DNA of 64,000 nt from positions 5,789,448-5,853,447 of the forward strand of contig CM047430.1 of assembly GCA_026168455.1 (NCBI GenBank), read 5' to 3'. The position numbers and the translations under genes are program-made. This document shows positions 1 to 11,147 of this stretch, piece by piece; positions within the stretch are counted from its first letter, which is position 1, and the number at the start of each line of letters is the position of its first letter. Source of the stretch: Theocolax elegans. Lineage: Eukaryota; Arthropoda; Insecta; Hymenoptera; Cerocephalidae. The notes under the pieces were generated by a model. That model was not told where the DNA came from, ran no database searches, and saw only the letters and a list, made by a program, of their open reading frames with translations.

Positions 1-147
1 CAGTACTATACTTACCTGAGTTAAGGCGCTGGTATTGCCTTACTTAAATTTTTGTCCAGTTCTCTTTCTTGACCTTCCTGGTGAGCTGGTATTGAAGCTT
101 TTAAGATATTAAAACGCTTTTTTGTATCCAATCGGAAGTAATACAAG

Positions 148-474
148 CACATTACCCCGGTTTACAGTGAATTGAGGCTTCTTTCATACACCAAGAAAAG
201 GTATTATCTCTGCTTATGTCTACTTGCTAAGATACGTGCTTCTGGTCACCCTGAGTATCTTTCTGATCAGTTTGACTTACGTTCGATTCACAAATACAGC
301 GCTAAGAGAGGCTCAGAGTTTGATTTGATTATCGAGCACTCAAGTACGAACTATTTTGCGAATTCATTTTTAATTGCTATATCTAAAATGTGGAATTCCC
401 TACCTAAATATTTGCGAAAGTATAAACTACCTCTGTACTTTGTTATATGCTGCATTACTGCTCATATGTACTAA
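148..474 (+). pseudogene. LINE reverse transcriptase C-terminal tail (jockey-like), truncated
   Basis: An open frame of about 108 codons whose end carries the sequence pattern seen at the C terminus of jockey-type LINE ORF2 proteins: a leucine-rich stretch followed by a conserved S-x-W-N-S-L-P block (SKMWNSLPKYLR). The frame extends upstream of the first possible start at 172 (a TTG) to about 148, where a stop cuts it, so no true start is present. No polymerase motifs lie in the 147 bases before it. It is a 5'-truncated or decayed relic. Family assignment rests on recognition of the tail only; a related jockey-type RT relic lies at 47.3-47.7 kb on the same strand. Confidence 0.6.
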
Positions 475-961
475 TGTATTAATGTGTATTGTACAATATT
501 TATTTTCGTAATATTGTATTTTATTTATGTACATAATTAGCATAATTAACTATGTCAATATGAATTACTGCATTTATATATTATACCAATATCTACATAT
601 TTATATATTTATTAATTTATAATTTTACTACTTAGACTACGATAAAACTTAAATTAACCCAAACGTTATCTAAAAAAAAGTCCCATCGGAAAAAATTGAC
701 ATAAAACAGGGTTTTTATTACTTTCTAATCGTAGAGAATCGATTCGTCTGGAGACTCGTTCTGTAATTTTGCAATTCTTTTATACGCAAAAGATATTGCC
801 CGTCTCTTTACAGATGTCTAACCGGTAAAAAGAAAAAATATAAAATCGCAAGGTATCTATTTATATAATTTGAAATTTTATAAACAAATACTAAATTATA
901 CATTTATATAGTATGGTTGGGTTTGTTTTCGTTTTTGATGAACTAACCAATTTATTTATTT

Positions 962-1005
962 GGCAACGTTTCGATGGATATCCTCCATCCTCATCAGGCT
1001 ATACC
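962..1005 (-). other. Hammerhead-ribozyme-like motif in Penelope-type terminal repeat (left, inverted)
   Basis: On the minus strand the sequence reads CTGATGA, one G, a 6-bp stem (GATGGA with TCCATC, loop GGATA), then GAAAC. This is the order of the conserved core strands of a hammerhead ribozyme, a motif described in terminal repeats of Penelope-like retroelements. One unpaired G between CTGATGA and stem II departs from the ideal core, so catalytic activity is uncertain. Confidence 0.5.
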
Positions 1006-1404
1006 TTTTATTAATGACATAACATTAAAATTTTTTACAAACATCTTTTTATACATATAACATTTTCTAATTAATATTAATATATGTCAAACAAGTTACT
1101 TACTACTGTGTTATTATTAAAAAATGCGCAACTTAATAGCAGCTCTGATGCGTCGCTCTATAATTGAAAATATATTGGTGGACAAAGCAAATTTGTTAGC
1201 ACAAGAAAAATTTCATAAAACCAATATTCGGTTAGTAAAAGAATTTTTAGAAAATAATTCTTATCCATAGAAGTTTAATAATCATGATGTAAAAAAGTTA
1301 GAGAAAATTAAATATGGTTTTTAACAAAATAATATTTAAATTAATAGTAGATTAGTAACAAATTATAGATCAATTATAAATATCCCCTTCAAGAAAAAGT
1401 TATC

Positions 1405-1790
1405 AAGGTTATACCAAAAATTTGTACAAATTTTAATAATGTTATCGTAAGAGGCAAGGATACAACAGATAAGTTAATAAAAACCAATGTAGTTTACAAT
1501 ATAGACTGTAAAGATTGTGATGCTAGTTGCATAGGCCAAACAAAAAGACAAATGAAATATCAAATTAGAGAACATACACCTAATATCAATGAAACAGACT
1601 AGCATTATGTGATAAACAAACATATGTCAACAAATGATCATTAATTCGATTTTGAAAATGTTAACGTACTCGACACTGAAAAATGATATACATAAATCTG
1701 CAATATAATGCGATGAATGTTAAAGATTATACGAAAAATCTTAGCCAACATTACAATAGCATTATTAATAATAGAAAGTTAAAGTCTAAG
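1405..1790 (+). pseudogene. Penelope-like element GIY-YIG endonuclease fragment
   Basis: The plus-strand frame through 1490-1620 reads VYNIDCKDC, then CIGQTKRQ, then IREH. This matches the GIY-YIG endonuclease domain that follows the reverse transcriptase in Penelope-like elements (a cysteine pair, a degenerate Y-I-G, a conserved R and an E-H). A likely upstream linker starts near 1408. In-frame stops interrupt it near 1600 and 1640 and it decays after about 1700. No reverse transcriptase palm motif is visible upstream, so only the 3' part of the gene survives. It points toward the terminal repeat at 2610-2855, as expected for the 3' end of such an element. Confidence 0.75.
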
Positions 1791-2770
1791 TTGTGATAAG
1801 TATCTTTCCCTTAGAACAGAACCTCAAATTATATTATATCTAACAGATGCTTGTGTACAACGGGGGATCCAGCTAATCGTCGATTAATACGCAATGCGTG
1901 AATCAACGAAACGCGAAATACTATTTTAAATTGCGCAGCGCTGTAAATGTTAAAATACAAATTTTTTTCAATTTTTACTTAATTGTAAATACAAAGGTTT
2001 TTTGATCGGAAAATATAATAACAATTAACTATTAATTTTTACAATTTAAAAAAAAATTTCAACTAATTTATAACAAAAAATTTAATTTTTTGTATAATTT
2101 TTATATAATTGTATGTTCATTACTAGAATAAGTTTTAAAAATATTTTTAAATACATAACTTGACGGATTTGTCAATTTTTGCATTCGTATATATTTATTG
2201 AATAATTTTTAAGATATATCGTTTTTTAATTTTTTTAATTCATATATATAAATTAACGTAATTCAAAATTTCGCGCTGTAGTAGGAGGGATATCCGCGTG
2301 ATAGACTTAATTGGGATAAATCGCACAGGTGTCTTCTGAATCAAATGGCGAGAAACTCTAAATGGTTTTTCCAGTATTGACCGTGTGTGATATGAATTGA
2401 TTTCAGTATTTTAATTTTTCAGACTGCCTTTTGTTAAATATGTGTGTTAATTTATTTTTTCTTGTGACGTTTTTAATTTATTTATTTATTACAATTGTAA
2501 ATTGATTATGCACACAACAATGGGGAAAGGTATGTGTCATTCATAACCTCAATATTTTTGCAAATTGTATGTTTTTTAATTTATTAATTTTTGTTTATAT
2601 TTTGTTTTGAATTATAGAGCGACGCATCGGGGAAGCTATTAAGTTATACATTTTTTAATAATGACACAATAGTATGTAACTTATTTAATATATATTAATA
2701 TTAATTAGAAGATGTTATATGTATAAAAATATGTTTGTAAAAATGTTAATGTAATATTATTTATAAAATG

Positions 2771-2812
2771 TATAGCCTGATGAGGTTGGAGCATATCCAT
2801 CGAAGCGTCGCC
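2771..2812 (+). other. Hammerhead-like motif in the right terminal repeat (degenerate)
   Basis: Same core order as at 962-1005 but on the plus strand: CTGATGA, G, a stem with one mismatch, then GAAGC in place of GAAAC. The GAAA core is mutated and the stem damaged, so this copy is probably inactive. Confidence 0.45.
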
Positions 2813-2875
2813 AAAGAAATAAATTGGTTAGTTCATCAAAATCGAAAACGAACTAAATCAATTAATATATGTTAA

Positions 2876-3348
2876 TAAGGTTAATAAAATATAAAGGAAA
2901 AAGAACATATCTGATAAATGGAGCAGTTCGGATTGATTCACCATCACCAGGTCTCAATTAGCCTCTTTGCGTCTTATTGAACATTATCCCTTTCACGCAC
3001 TGCATTTTTTAATGATAAAATTACGATATACGTATCTTAATTTAGCGGTAAACTGACTAATTAGACGATCTATGACGTCGAACATTTTGCATTGCGCGAG
3101 AGCTTAGCTAATAGTTAGATGTCAAATTGATGTTGGTTCGTTTGTAATGCAAAAAATCGATCATCTTGATGTTGTCTGTTTCCAAAGAAATCAGCTTCAG
3201 TTGGACATCTAACATAAAGGGCAATGTTGAACATTATTGCATATGAAATTTTGAAAGACTCTAAAAGGCGATCCTAGTGATGGTAAATCAACCCCGACTG
3301 CTCTATTTATCAGATATGTTCTTTTTTCTTTGTATATTATTAACCTTA
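2876..3348. mobile_element. Miniature inverted-repeat element inserted in the right arm
   Basis: The ends are inverted repeats of about 70 bases: TAAGGTTAATA… and AGAACATATCTGATAAAT… on the left recur inverted at 3275-3348. The interior of about 330 bases has no coding frame. It interrupts an arm that is continuous on the opposite side (left arm 672-1165), so it inserted after the palindrome formed. The target duplication is ambiguous because TTAA lies at or near both ends. Confidence 0.65.
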
Positions 3349-3590
3349 ACCTATGAATGTATAATATTAGTATTTGTTTATAAATTTTAATAATATATAA
3401 ATAGATACTTTGCGATTTTATATTTTTTCTTTTTACAGGTTAGATATTTGTAAAGAGACTGGAAATATTTTTTGCGTGTAATAGCATTGCAACAACTACA
3501 GAACAATTTTCGAGACGCATCAATTTACTACGATTAGAAAGTAATAATAACCCTGTTGTGTGTAATTTTTTTCCAATGGGACTTAAACAA

Positions 3591-4050
3591 TTTGCGGCTC
3601 GTCAATAAATTTAATTTAATGTTCATACGGTTCAGCACGTAAGGAGAAAGAAAAAAAATTTTGTAATAATACTTTTTTCCAGTGAAACTTACCAATTTTT
3701 TGTTTTAATTTTAGAACCTGAGGTTTTGGCGTGGGAAATCATCAGATTTCTCAGGTGATTACTCGTCAGAGTTTTTTTAGTAGGGATATAATGAATAAAT
3801 AATGGAATATTTATAAAAGTAAAAATCGAGAGGCCAGTTAGCTGTGCATATGACGCGCCTTTATACTTGCGCCAGGTGCTGTCGCGTCTTTTGATAATGA
3901 AAATTGATATATTACTTTTAAAAAAAGCAAAATAAATATATTTAATAATATAAACGCTTTATCAATTATTGCAAATAGAATTAATAAAAAAAATTTCTAA
4001 CAAATTTTTATTGTTGTAGAATATATAAATTGTCAGATATGGTAGACATA
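3591..4050. other. AT-rich spacer, nothing recognised
   Basis: About 460 bases with no gene, repeat or RNA that I can support. A small GC-richer patch near 3855-3890 (GACGCGCCTTTATACTTGCG) vaguely resembles one near 8650-8690, but not enough to call. Confidence 0.5.
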
Positions 4051-4052
4051 TA

Positions 4053-6174
4053 CACTGCCAGTCACTTACTTTTACCCCCCCTGGAGCAAAATAGGATAAA
4101 GTTTAAAGTTTTGTATCTTTGAAAGAGATCATCGTACAAAAACCAGTCGGAGACCATTTGAAAGCTTATTTTAATACCTTTCGATTCGCCTGAGTCACTT
4201 ATATATAATACTATATTTTGAAACTATTAAATGGCAATAAACTAGTTTCAAAAAACGAATTTTTGGATACCTTTTTGAATTCAATGCAGTTTTCAAAAGA
4301 TTGACGATACCAAAAAGTTATTCAGATAGATTTTTAGCTTTTTTCAACAGCATTCGACTGGTTTTTTTTTCATTTTTGTAACTTTTATTTTAAACAAAGT
4401 TACGGTAGTTTTTGCTCGAAAATAGCCTTTTTTTTAAATCTAAATATATTAAAAACTTTTATAGATACAAAAAAATGATAAAGAGAAAAAATGTCACGAT
4501 TATATCGTAGAATACGAAAATGTTTTAAGTAAGAGCAAACAAAAAAATTTTTTATTACCTGTATTTTTTTAAGTACAATCATCTTTGAAAAAAATCAACC
4601 TGCAGACATAAAAAATACAGTTAATAAAAAATTTTTTTGTTTGCTCTTACTTAAAACATTTTCGTATTCTACGATATAAAAGTGACATTTTTTCTCTTTA
4701 TCATTTTTTTGTATCTTGTAACGGTAAGGTACTGTTTACCTCACCGTTTGACGAATTCGAGCAACACGAGCGAACAGTATTATAATGTTCGCATCGGTTC
4801 GAGCCGGCGAGATTCGGCTCGGCTCGGTTCGTCGTGGCTACGCGGGCGGGATCGACTTCGCGCGCGAAAGATTCGCGCACGCACCTCATTAGAGAGGTAA
4901 GGGGGAGATTCGCGCGCACTGAGTAGAGTGATAGCCACCTTCTTACGCGACAGGTGTGATCCCCCCACGTCCCGTGTTCAGCTTCGCCGTGCTGTGATTT
5001 ACCGTGCGTTTTGTGTGTGCGTTTCGACTGCAGGCCGATCCTGCATTTGCAGTGAGTGGTGCTACACCGTGCATCTGCCTGCAGCCACACAACCCCGGTG
5101 CACGGGCGAGCGGACAATCCGTCCGACACCGCAGCGACAGTGAGAGAGAGAGAGAGAAAGCAACCGATCGGCTGGTCGTTGTTTACCAACGACTACAGCA
5201 GCGTACAAAGTAAGTGGTACCACTTCACGCGATCGTGTTTTTATTCGCACTTAATCGTGTTGCTTTATACCAGTCCCGTTGACTGGATATATTATGTTAG
5301 TTCGTGATATTTTCTTCCCCTCTCTCTACAAGTCGGCCGTTGACCGACTTGTAATAAAAGCGTAGACCTCTGCGACAATCAGATATTTTATTCGTTATTT
5401 ATCTTTACCTTTATTTCAATAAATTCATATTATTATTAGAATCCAATCCGGTGTTTGATTAATTGAATTTAACCCACGTACAATTCCTTCCGTAATCCTA
5501 AAAGCTCGTATATTTCTGGTTGACTAGTGCTTGACGCGATATCCCTGTTTCGCGGTCAATTTCAGATTTGAATTTTACCTGGTTGTTATCTGAAACAGTA
5601 ACTCGGTTTCAGACTAACATTTAACAGATTTGGTAGAACGGACAGGGAACCGTCGCCGCATCGCGGGAAAAATATGTTTATTTAAATACGGTAAGTTTAA
5701 CCGTACCGCTGAGCAGCCGCGATATTAAAATAAACATCCGTGCGGCAACCAAACTGTTACAATCTATAAAAGTTTTTAATATATTTAGATTTAAAAAAAA
5801 GGCTATTTTCGAGCAAAAACTACCGTAACTTTGTTTAAAATAAAGTTACAAAAATGAAAATAAAACCAGTCGAAAGCTGTTGAAAAAAGCTAAAGATCTA
5901 TCTGGATAACTTTTTGGTTTCGTCAATCTTTTGAAAACTGCATTGAATTCAAAAAGGTGTCCAAAAATTTGTTTTTTGAAACTAGTTTATTGCCAATTAA
6001 TAGTTTCAAAAAATAGTATTTTATATAAGTGACTTAGGCGAATCGAAAGGTATTAAAATAAGCTTTCAAATGGTCTCCGACTGGTTTTTGTACGATGATA
6101 TCTTTCAAAGATACAAAACTTTAAACTTTATCCTATTTTGCTCCAGGGGGGGTAAAAGTAAGTGACTGGCAGTG
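4053..6174. mobile_element. Near-perfect foldback element with TA target duplication, split by a solo LTR
   Basis: The ends read CACTGCCAGTCACTTACTT on the left and its complement on the right, flanked by TA at 4051-4052 and 6175-6176. That is the usual Tc1/mariner-type target. The arms pair almost throughout: 4053-4460 with 5766-6174, and about 4465-4555 with 4615-4710, leaving a centre of only about 50 bases near 4560-4610. The right arm is interrupted by the 1,045-bp solo LTR at 4717-5761. Without it the element would be about 1.07 kb. No transposase frame is present, so it is a non-autonomous element mobilised in trans if at all. Confidence 0.8.
4717..5761. mobile_element. Solo LTR (gypsy type), TSD ATCT
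   Basis: It starts TGTAACGG and ends CTGTTACA. The 4 bases before it (4713-4716) and after it (5762-5765) are both ATCT. Removing it and one ATCT rejoins the palindrome arm in which it sits, which confirms the boundaries. It is much more GC-rich than its surroundings and contains splice-donor-like AAGTAAGTGG and a short AG tract. Small open frames inside it on both strands look like chance products of GC-rich DNA. A solo LTR implies recombination between the two LTRs of a former full element. Confidence 0.88.
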
Positions 6175-6271
6175 TATTTTAAAAATATTTAGTTTTATAG
6201 ATATTAATTATGTAATATTATTTATATCTACTTATGAGCCATAAAACAGAAGAGAATTTTGAAAATGTTAT

Positions 6272-7125
6272 CCAGAAAACAGAAGAAAATTTTTAGGTTC
6301 AAAAATAATTTGTTTGAAAGTTATTCTAATCTTAAAAAGTGAGTTTTATCTAGTTTTTTTCGACTATAGCTGACTTTACATCTGTATATCTCAAAATCTA
6401 TAAATTTTTACTATAAAACATTATACGTAACATTGGATGCTGGTTTTCTCTAGAATTTATCCTTTCGGGTTAGAATTTTTAATTTCAATGTCAATGACTC
6501 ATAAAGTACAAGTCAATATTCATGTTTAAAATAAGGCAACCATGCAATAATCAATTTTTTTATCCAAAAATCTAATAAAAGGCTTGAAGCAATACCTTTC
6601 TAATGGTCTGTAGCTTTTTATTGGCCTGTAACTCTGTCAAAATTTATGGTATTTTACAAAATTACAAAAACTATCGAAAATTCTAATGGGATTTAACATG
6701 TAAATTATTGAAAATTTTTTATCTTTCTTTAAATTATCATAGCTTTTATCAGCATTACAGGCCAATAACAAGCTACAAACTATTAGATAGGTATTACTTC
6801 AAGCTTTTTTTTAGACTTTTATAAAAAAATCAATTAAAGCGTGGTCGCTCCATTTTAAACATGAATATTGACTTGTTCTTTATGAGTCATTGACATTGAC
6901 ATTAAAAATTCTATCCCGAAAGGATAAATTCTCGAGAAAACCAGCAACCAATGTTACACACAATGATATATAGAAAAAGTTGATATATTTTGAGATAAAT
7001 AGATGTGAAGTCAGCTATTGTCGAAAAAAACTAGAGAAAACTCACTTTTTAAGGTTAGAATAACTTTTAAACAAATTATTTTTTGTACCTAAAAATTTGT
7101 TTCTGTTTTCTAGATAACAGTTCCA
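6272..7125. mobile_element. Foldback element with arms of about 410 bases
   Basis: The left arm (about 6272-6700) and right arm (about 6720-7125) are inverted copies with roughly 90% similarity by eye. Shared blocks include AAAAGTGAGTTTT, TTTATCCTTTCGGG, CAATGACTCATAAAG and AATATTCATGTTTAAAAT. Almost no loop remains. There is no coding frame. I could not fix the outer ends or a target duplication. Confidence 0.75.
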
Positions 7126-7488
7126 GTCTATACACAAAATTTGGTGCCTTTTAAAATATTAATCCTACCAGTTGACGTAAAATGGCCTTTATTAAAATCA
7201 AAATAATTCGACCACGAATGCGAATAAGGATCTTCACTAGTTATTATTAAAATGATTTTCCGATTTAAATTTTTAACAGCTTGTAAGAGAAAGTTCATAG
7301 AGCGGGCCTAACAGTAAGGCCTATTCGTATAAAATATATACATATACAAGGTGCTCTACATGACAGAGTACCCTCCATTATCACTTAAACTACGATCTTT
7401 ACGGGGAAATGACCTGTACAAAAGATGTAGGGTTATCGATAGTGAACTTGTCTGTGATCTTGAACTTTACCTTGAACTTGGTTAAGGT

Positions 7489-7624
7489 AAGGTGTTTGAG
7501 TCGTGACCCAGCCGGTTAAGACAAGGTGCTCGAATCGTGATCCAGTCGGTCAAACCAAGGTGTTTGAGTGGTGACCCAGCCGGTTACAGCAAGGTGCTCG
7601 GATTGTGACCCAGCCGATTAAGGC
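7489..7624. repeat. 34-bp minisatellite, four units
   Basis: Four direct units of exactly 34 bases start at 7489, 7523, 7557 and 7591, each beginning AAGGTG and containing GTGA(C/T)CCAG. A partial fifth unit begins at 7625. The array lies just outside the 3' end of the mariner transposase relic, between it and the element terminus near 7345. Confidence 0.9.
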
Positions 7625-7666
7625 AAGGTTGAAGGCAATGCCTTGGTAAAAGTTTTGAACACTTCT

Positions 7667-8513
7667 TTATATCATTTCCGGAGTCAGAGTGGCTATATAA
7701 TTTCGGATACGTTGTTGGAGCTCCCGAAGATTGGCAGGTTGTGTTTGATAAACTCTATCTTTCGAATATCCCCAAAAGAAATAATCTAACGGTGTAGTAT
7801 CTGGTGATCTGTCTGACCACTTAATTTTACCTCGCCGTCCAATCCATTTGTGTGAAAAAGTTCGATCTAAATAATTACGAACGCTTCTCTGATAGTGAGC
7901 TGCAGCACCGTCATGCTGATACCTAGACTGATCAAAAGAATTAGCCACAACACCTTGAATGGCAGGAATAATCACATTCCTCAACACATCTTTGTACATA
8001 TTGCCGGTCATAGTGCCTTTGATGAAAAAAAGTCCAAGTATTCGATTATTTATAATGCCTACCCAAACATAAATTTTTTGTGGCCACTGGTTTGACCAAG
8101 TATCCATCATCTAGTAAGGATTTGTATCAGACCAATAAGACATATTATGTCTATTTACATTCCCATTTAAAGAAAATGTAGCTTCATCAGTAAAAACCGT
8201 ACGATTTAAAAGTTGATTATCAGCATTTATTCTGTCCATCATTATCTCTGCGAACTGTAGATGCCTATCAGAGTCATCTTTATTTAGTTTTTGAAGCATA
8301 GGATACCATTGTACCATAGAATAGGCCATGTTCTTGTTGGATTTTCCTGATACTGTTATGCGGATTCTTTTGAATTGATAATGCTACGTTAATTTGGTGT
8401 TCTACATTCGTTGTAGTATCCAATCGATCCGATTTAGGGAGGTTACGTATATCGTTATACCGTACTCTCTCATAAGATCGCCGACTATTACCATAATGGT
8501 GTGGATGTAACAA
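7667..8513 (-). pseudogene. Tc1/mariner (IS630) transposase, DD41D spacing, broken
   Basis: Three adjacent minus-strand frames form one transposase. 8280-8513 is the N-terminal helix-turn-helix part. 8111-8329 holds the first catalytic aspartate in FTDEATF. 7667-8110 holds the second in HDGAAAH and the third in PLDYFFWG. Forty-one residues separate the second and third aspartates, giving DD41D spacing (known for the VISITOR group of the superfamily). The breaks are one frameshift near 8325 and one in-frame TAG at 8111-8113; the catalytic residues themselves are intact. The terminus near 7345 resembles the one near 30,955, so a related element has been active in this genome. Clear TIR pairs were not found around this copy. 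Confidence 0.85.
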
Positions 8514-9404
8514 TGCCTGTCAAATTGTATAGAATAACTAAAAAGTTTGAGAAGAATATTAATAACTTTAGGATTTAAAAACTGTTAAATGTAAAGATAA
8601 TAAATTAATGAAAAACAGTTTTGTTGAATATAAGAGTTGTTTATAAAGGGGCGCGCTCGCGCTCCCGACGCAAGTATGGGATGCGCGGCTAGCCTTATAT
8701 TCAGCTAACTCGCTATGCGTATTTTTCCTCGGCTGAATCTTAATTTAAAAATTAATGTTTTCGTATTTTGTTTACCCCTAAATTGTTCCTTATTTATTTA
8801 TTTTTATTATGCAAAAAATTACGTACGAATTCATTAATGCATATTAAAGAAAAAGCTGTGAAAAGAAATGACATGTCGATTTCCTTTTAAGAACTTTTGT
8901 CACTTTCGCTTTTGTATATATAGCCTACTATAGAAAAAAGAGGACAGAGCGATGAAAGTACGGTACTTATTTCTTTTCTTAACTTAAATTATAATATTAT
9001 TTTACTACAAATTGTTAAAATATAGTTAAATAAATATGTATATATATTATAGCTAACTCTATACGTTCTTACATTATTTTAACTGCAATTATTACATTAT
9101 ATTAGAACATTTTATTTAGATTTTAAAGTGTATTCAATTAAAACCTAATTCAGTTAAGGTATTCTGACTTCTTTTTGAAATGCTGTATCTTGATCTAAAT
9201 GTTTCAATACCACATCATTGACCAAGTAAAGTTATTTCAAAAGAGAATATAATATTATTTAAGTAGATTCTCTCTCTCTCTCTCTATCTTTCTCCATTTT
9301 TACAGTTATTCTACATTCATTTTTTATTTTCTACAGTACTAATATACGTATTCAATTCATTGGTAAGAGTAATATACATTGAGTAACTAAGTAAACTTAG
9401 TAAA
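8514..9404. other. AT-rich spacer, nothing recognised
   Basis: About 890 bases without a supportable gene. A GC-rich patch of alternating GCGC near 8648-8690 and a CT dinucleotide run near 9268-9286 are the only distinctive features. Confidence 0.5.
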
Positions 9405-10260
9405 CTTTTGCATGTATTCAATGATTTTATTCCGCTGATAGGTGATATGAATTTTATAGTTGCAATGATTCAAATAATTTAAAAAAAACAAATCTTTATT
9501 AAGTGAATAAGTGATCAGTCTCTATCCTTACAGTCATTTAAACCTTATTTTACATTGTTACATAAAACTAATGGGACAGTTCTTTCATGATTGTGAAATT
9601 CTGTTTGTTGATAGTCACATTGAATTAGATAATTTAAAAAAACAAAACAGTTCAGCGTACATATTATTGTTCAACAACCCTACAATTATTTAATAACTTA
9701 CTTTTATAAAACAAATGTGTGAGATATTTGGTACCTGTAATTATATTCGATGGACATTTTATGAACTTTGCAAATATTTAATTATTTTTATTTTATCGAT
9801 GAAGGATATGAATGTTTGATATTCATATGAATGTTTGATTTAAATAAGTTAGAAAATAATTTTAATTTAGTGAATAAGATATCGTTCACTATCATTATTT
9901 GATTATAGTTATTTGATGACTTATTTAATATTTCTACATAAAACAAATGTGGCAGTACTTTGACAAGTGTGAAATTTATTTGGAAACATTATGAACTTTA
10001 ACACATATAGGATTATTTTTATTCCAACTCAGAGACATAACTGCTTGATAGTCTCATTGAATAAAATAAATTAAATAAGTAACAATTCTTAGCATTATTC
10101 AATAACTTTTTTAACATTACTATAAAACAAATCTTTATTACACTTTATATGGCAGGTAGAATATTAGTTTGCACATTTTCTGAACTTATGCAAAGATTCA
10201 ATTATTTTTATTTTATCGCTGAAAGATATGAGTGTCAGATAATCATTTTAAGTTAAATAT
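9405..10260. repeat. Degenerate AT-rich repeat, about four copies
   Basis: A block resembling ACTTTGCAAATATTTAATT, then TTTTATTTTATCGATGAA, then GATATGAATGTTTGATA recurs in the same direction near 9405, 9757, 10005 and 10178. Blocks resembling ACATAAAACAAATGTG lie between the copies. Spacing is irregular (about 350, 250 and 175 bases) and copies differ at many positions. It may be an old satellite or internally repeated mobile element; there is no protein frame of note. Confidence 0.5.
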
Positions 10261-10329
10261 TTAAAAGAAAACTCACTGTAAAGTAAGTAATTAAGTTACT
10301 ATTCTCATCAATCCTTAATAGTATATTAC

Positions 10330-10440
10330 GATACTAGTGTGGTAAGTGGCCTATTCCAGCACGCCGTGCTATCGGCCACTTAAAACACGTGTATCGTATA
10401 CTATTTTGTAGCACGTGTGTCGTAAATTCGCCACTAATGT
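10330..10440. repeat. Short nested palindrome
   Basis: ACGATAC at 10329 pairs with GTATCGT near 10391, AAGTGGCC pairs with GGCCACTT, and CAGCACG pairs with CGTGCT at the centre, giving a stem-loop of about 70 bases. GTGTGGTAAGTG and an AGCACG/CGTGCT core recur in altered form at 12,510-12,560, so the two may be ends of one element family. Confidence 0.5.
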
Positions 10441-10554
10441 AATAATTAATTGTACTATCGTTTTTTTTGTATTAAATATTGACAATGTTTATAATAGATA
10501 ATACGCTGATATGAATTTAGGGAATAAAACGAGTTAAGATTCTAAAAGCGCGCG

Positions 10555-10610
10555 TAGGTGGGGCGCAAGGACGAGGGGGTTGGGGGGCGGAGCCCCCCCC
10601 CTGTAAAATT
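10555..10610. repeat. GC-rich palindrome of the GGGGGGCGGAGCCCCCC type
   Basis: A GC island in AT-rich DNA with the palindrome GGGGGGCGGAGCCCCCC at about 10587-10603, preceded by GGGGTT. The same motif appears inverted near 54,833-54,860, and a variant lies at 49,122-49,140. Confidence 0.6.
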
Positions 10611-11147
10611 ATTCTCAATTGTCCAAACAAATAATTGTATTTGATTAGCCTTCTATCTATGACTAATTATTTTTTAACACTTCAACTTACAATTAGTATG
10701 AACTCATAAACGGAACCCCGTTTAATTTTAATCGGCTTCAACTAATCATCGAATTTCGTTAAATCAGTAATTTTAATGAAAACCTGTTTATTATGTATGG
10801 TTTGAATTTTGAATGTAATAAGCATTACACTTACGTATAGGTTAGTGAAAAAAATATATATTGCAATCAACACTTTAATTATTTACATATCAAATTTAAA
10901 AACATTGTTAAATATTCTTAAATTATAAATCAAACTAAGATTTCCAATTTAATTATATTAATCGGAAGCGTAAGAAAACTTTTCCTAATGTATCATAAAT
11001 GTGAGTAATTAAGTCGTACATTTAAAAATTATAATTGTATCGAAAGTCTATTTAATAAAAAGCATTAAAATAATAATCTGTATATCAACAATTTTAGAAC
11101 TATCACCTTAAACGCGCTAAAAAACGTACATTACGGTATGTATATAT
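10611..11147. other. AT-rich spacer, nothing recognised
   Basis: About 540 bases of AT-rich sequence with no repeat pair, gene or RNA that I can support. Confidence 0.5.

Larger units (their letters stand above)
672..3590. mobile_element. Composite palindromic element carrying a decayed Penelope-like element
   Basis: Positions 672-905 pair in inverted orientation with about 3355-3590, and 920-1165 pair with about 2610-2855. The left arm is therefore one continuous block of about 490 bases, while the right arm is the same block split by a miniature element at 2876-3348. The outer ends read AAGTCCCAT on one side and the complement on the other. The interior (about 1405-1790) codes for a broken GIY-YIG endonuclease of the Penelope type, read toward the right arm. 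Inverted terminal repeats are known for Penelope-like elements. I cannot tell whether the outer 235 bases belong to the Penelope repeat or to a separate element that captured it, and I saw no clear target duplication. Confidence 0.65.

Noticed and set aside
4701..5307. Several overlapping open frames between 4.7 and 5.3 kb
   Set aside because: All fall within the solo LTR; GC-rich sequence lacks stops by chance on several frames.
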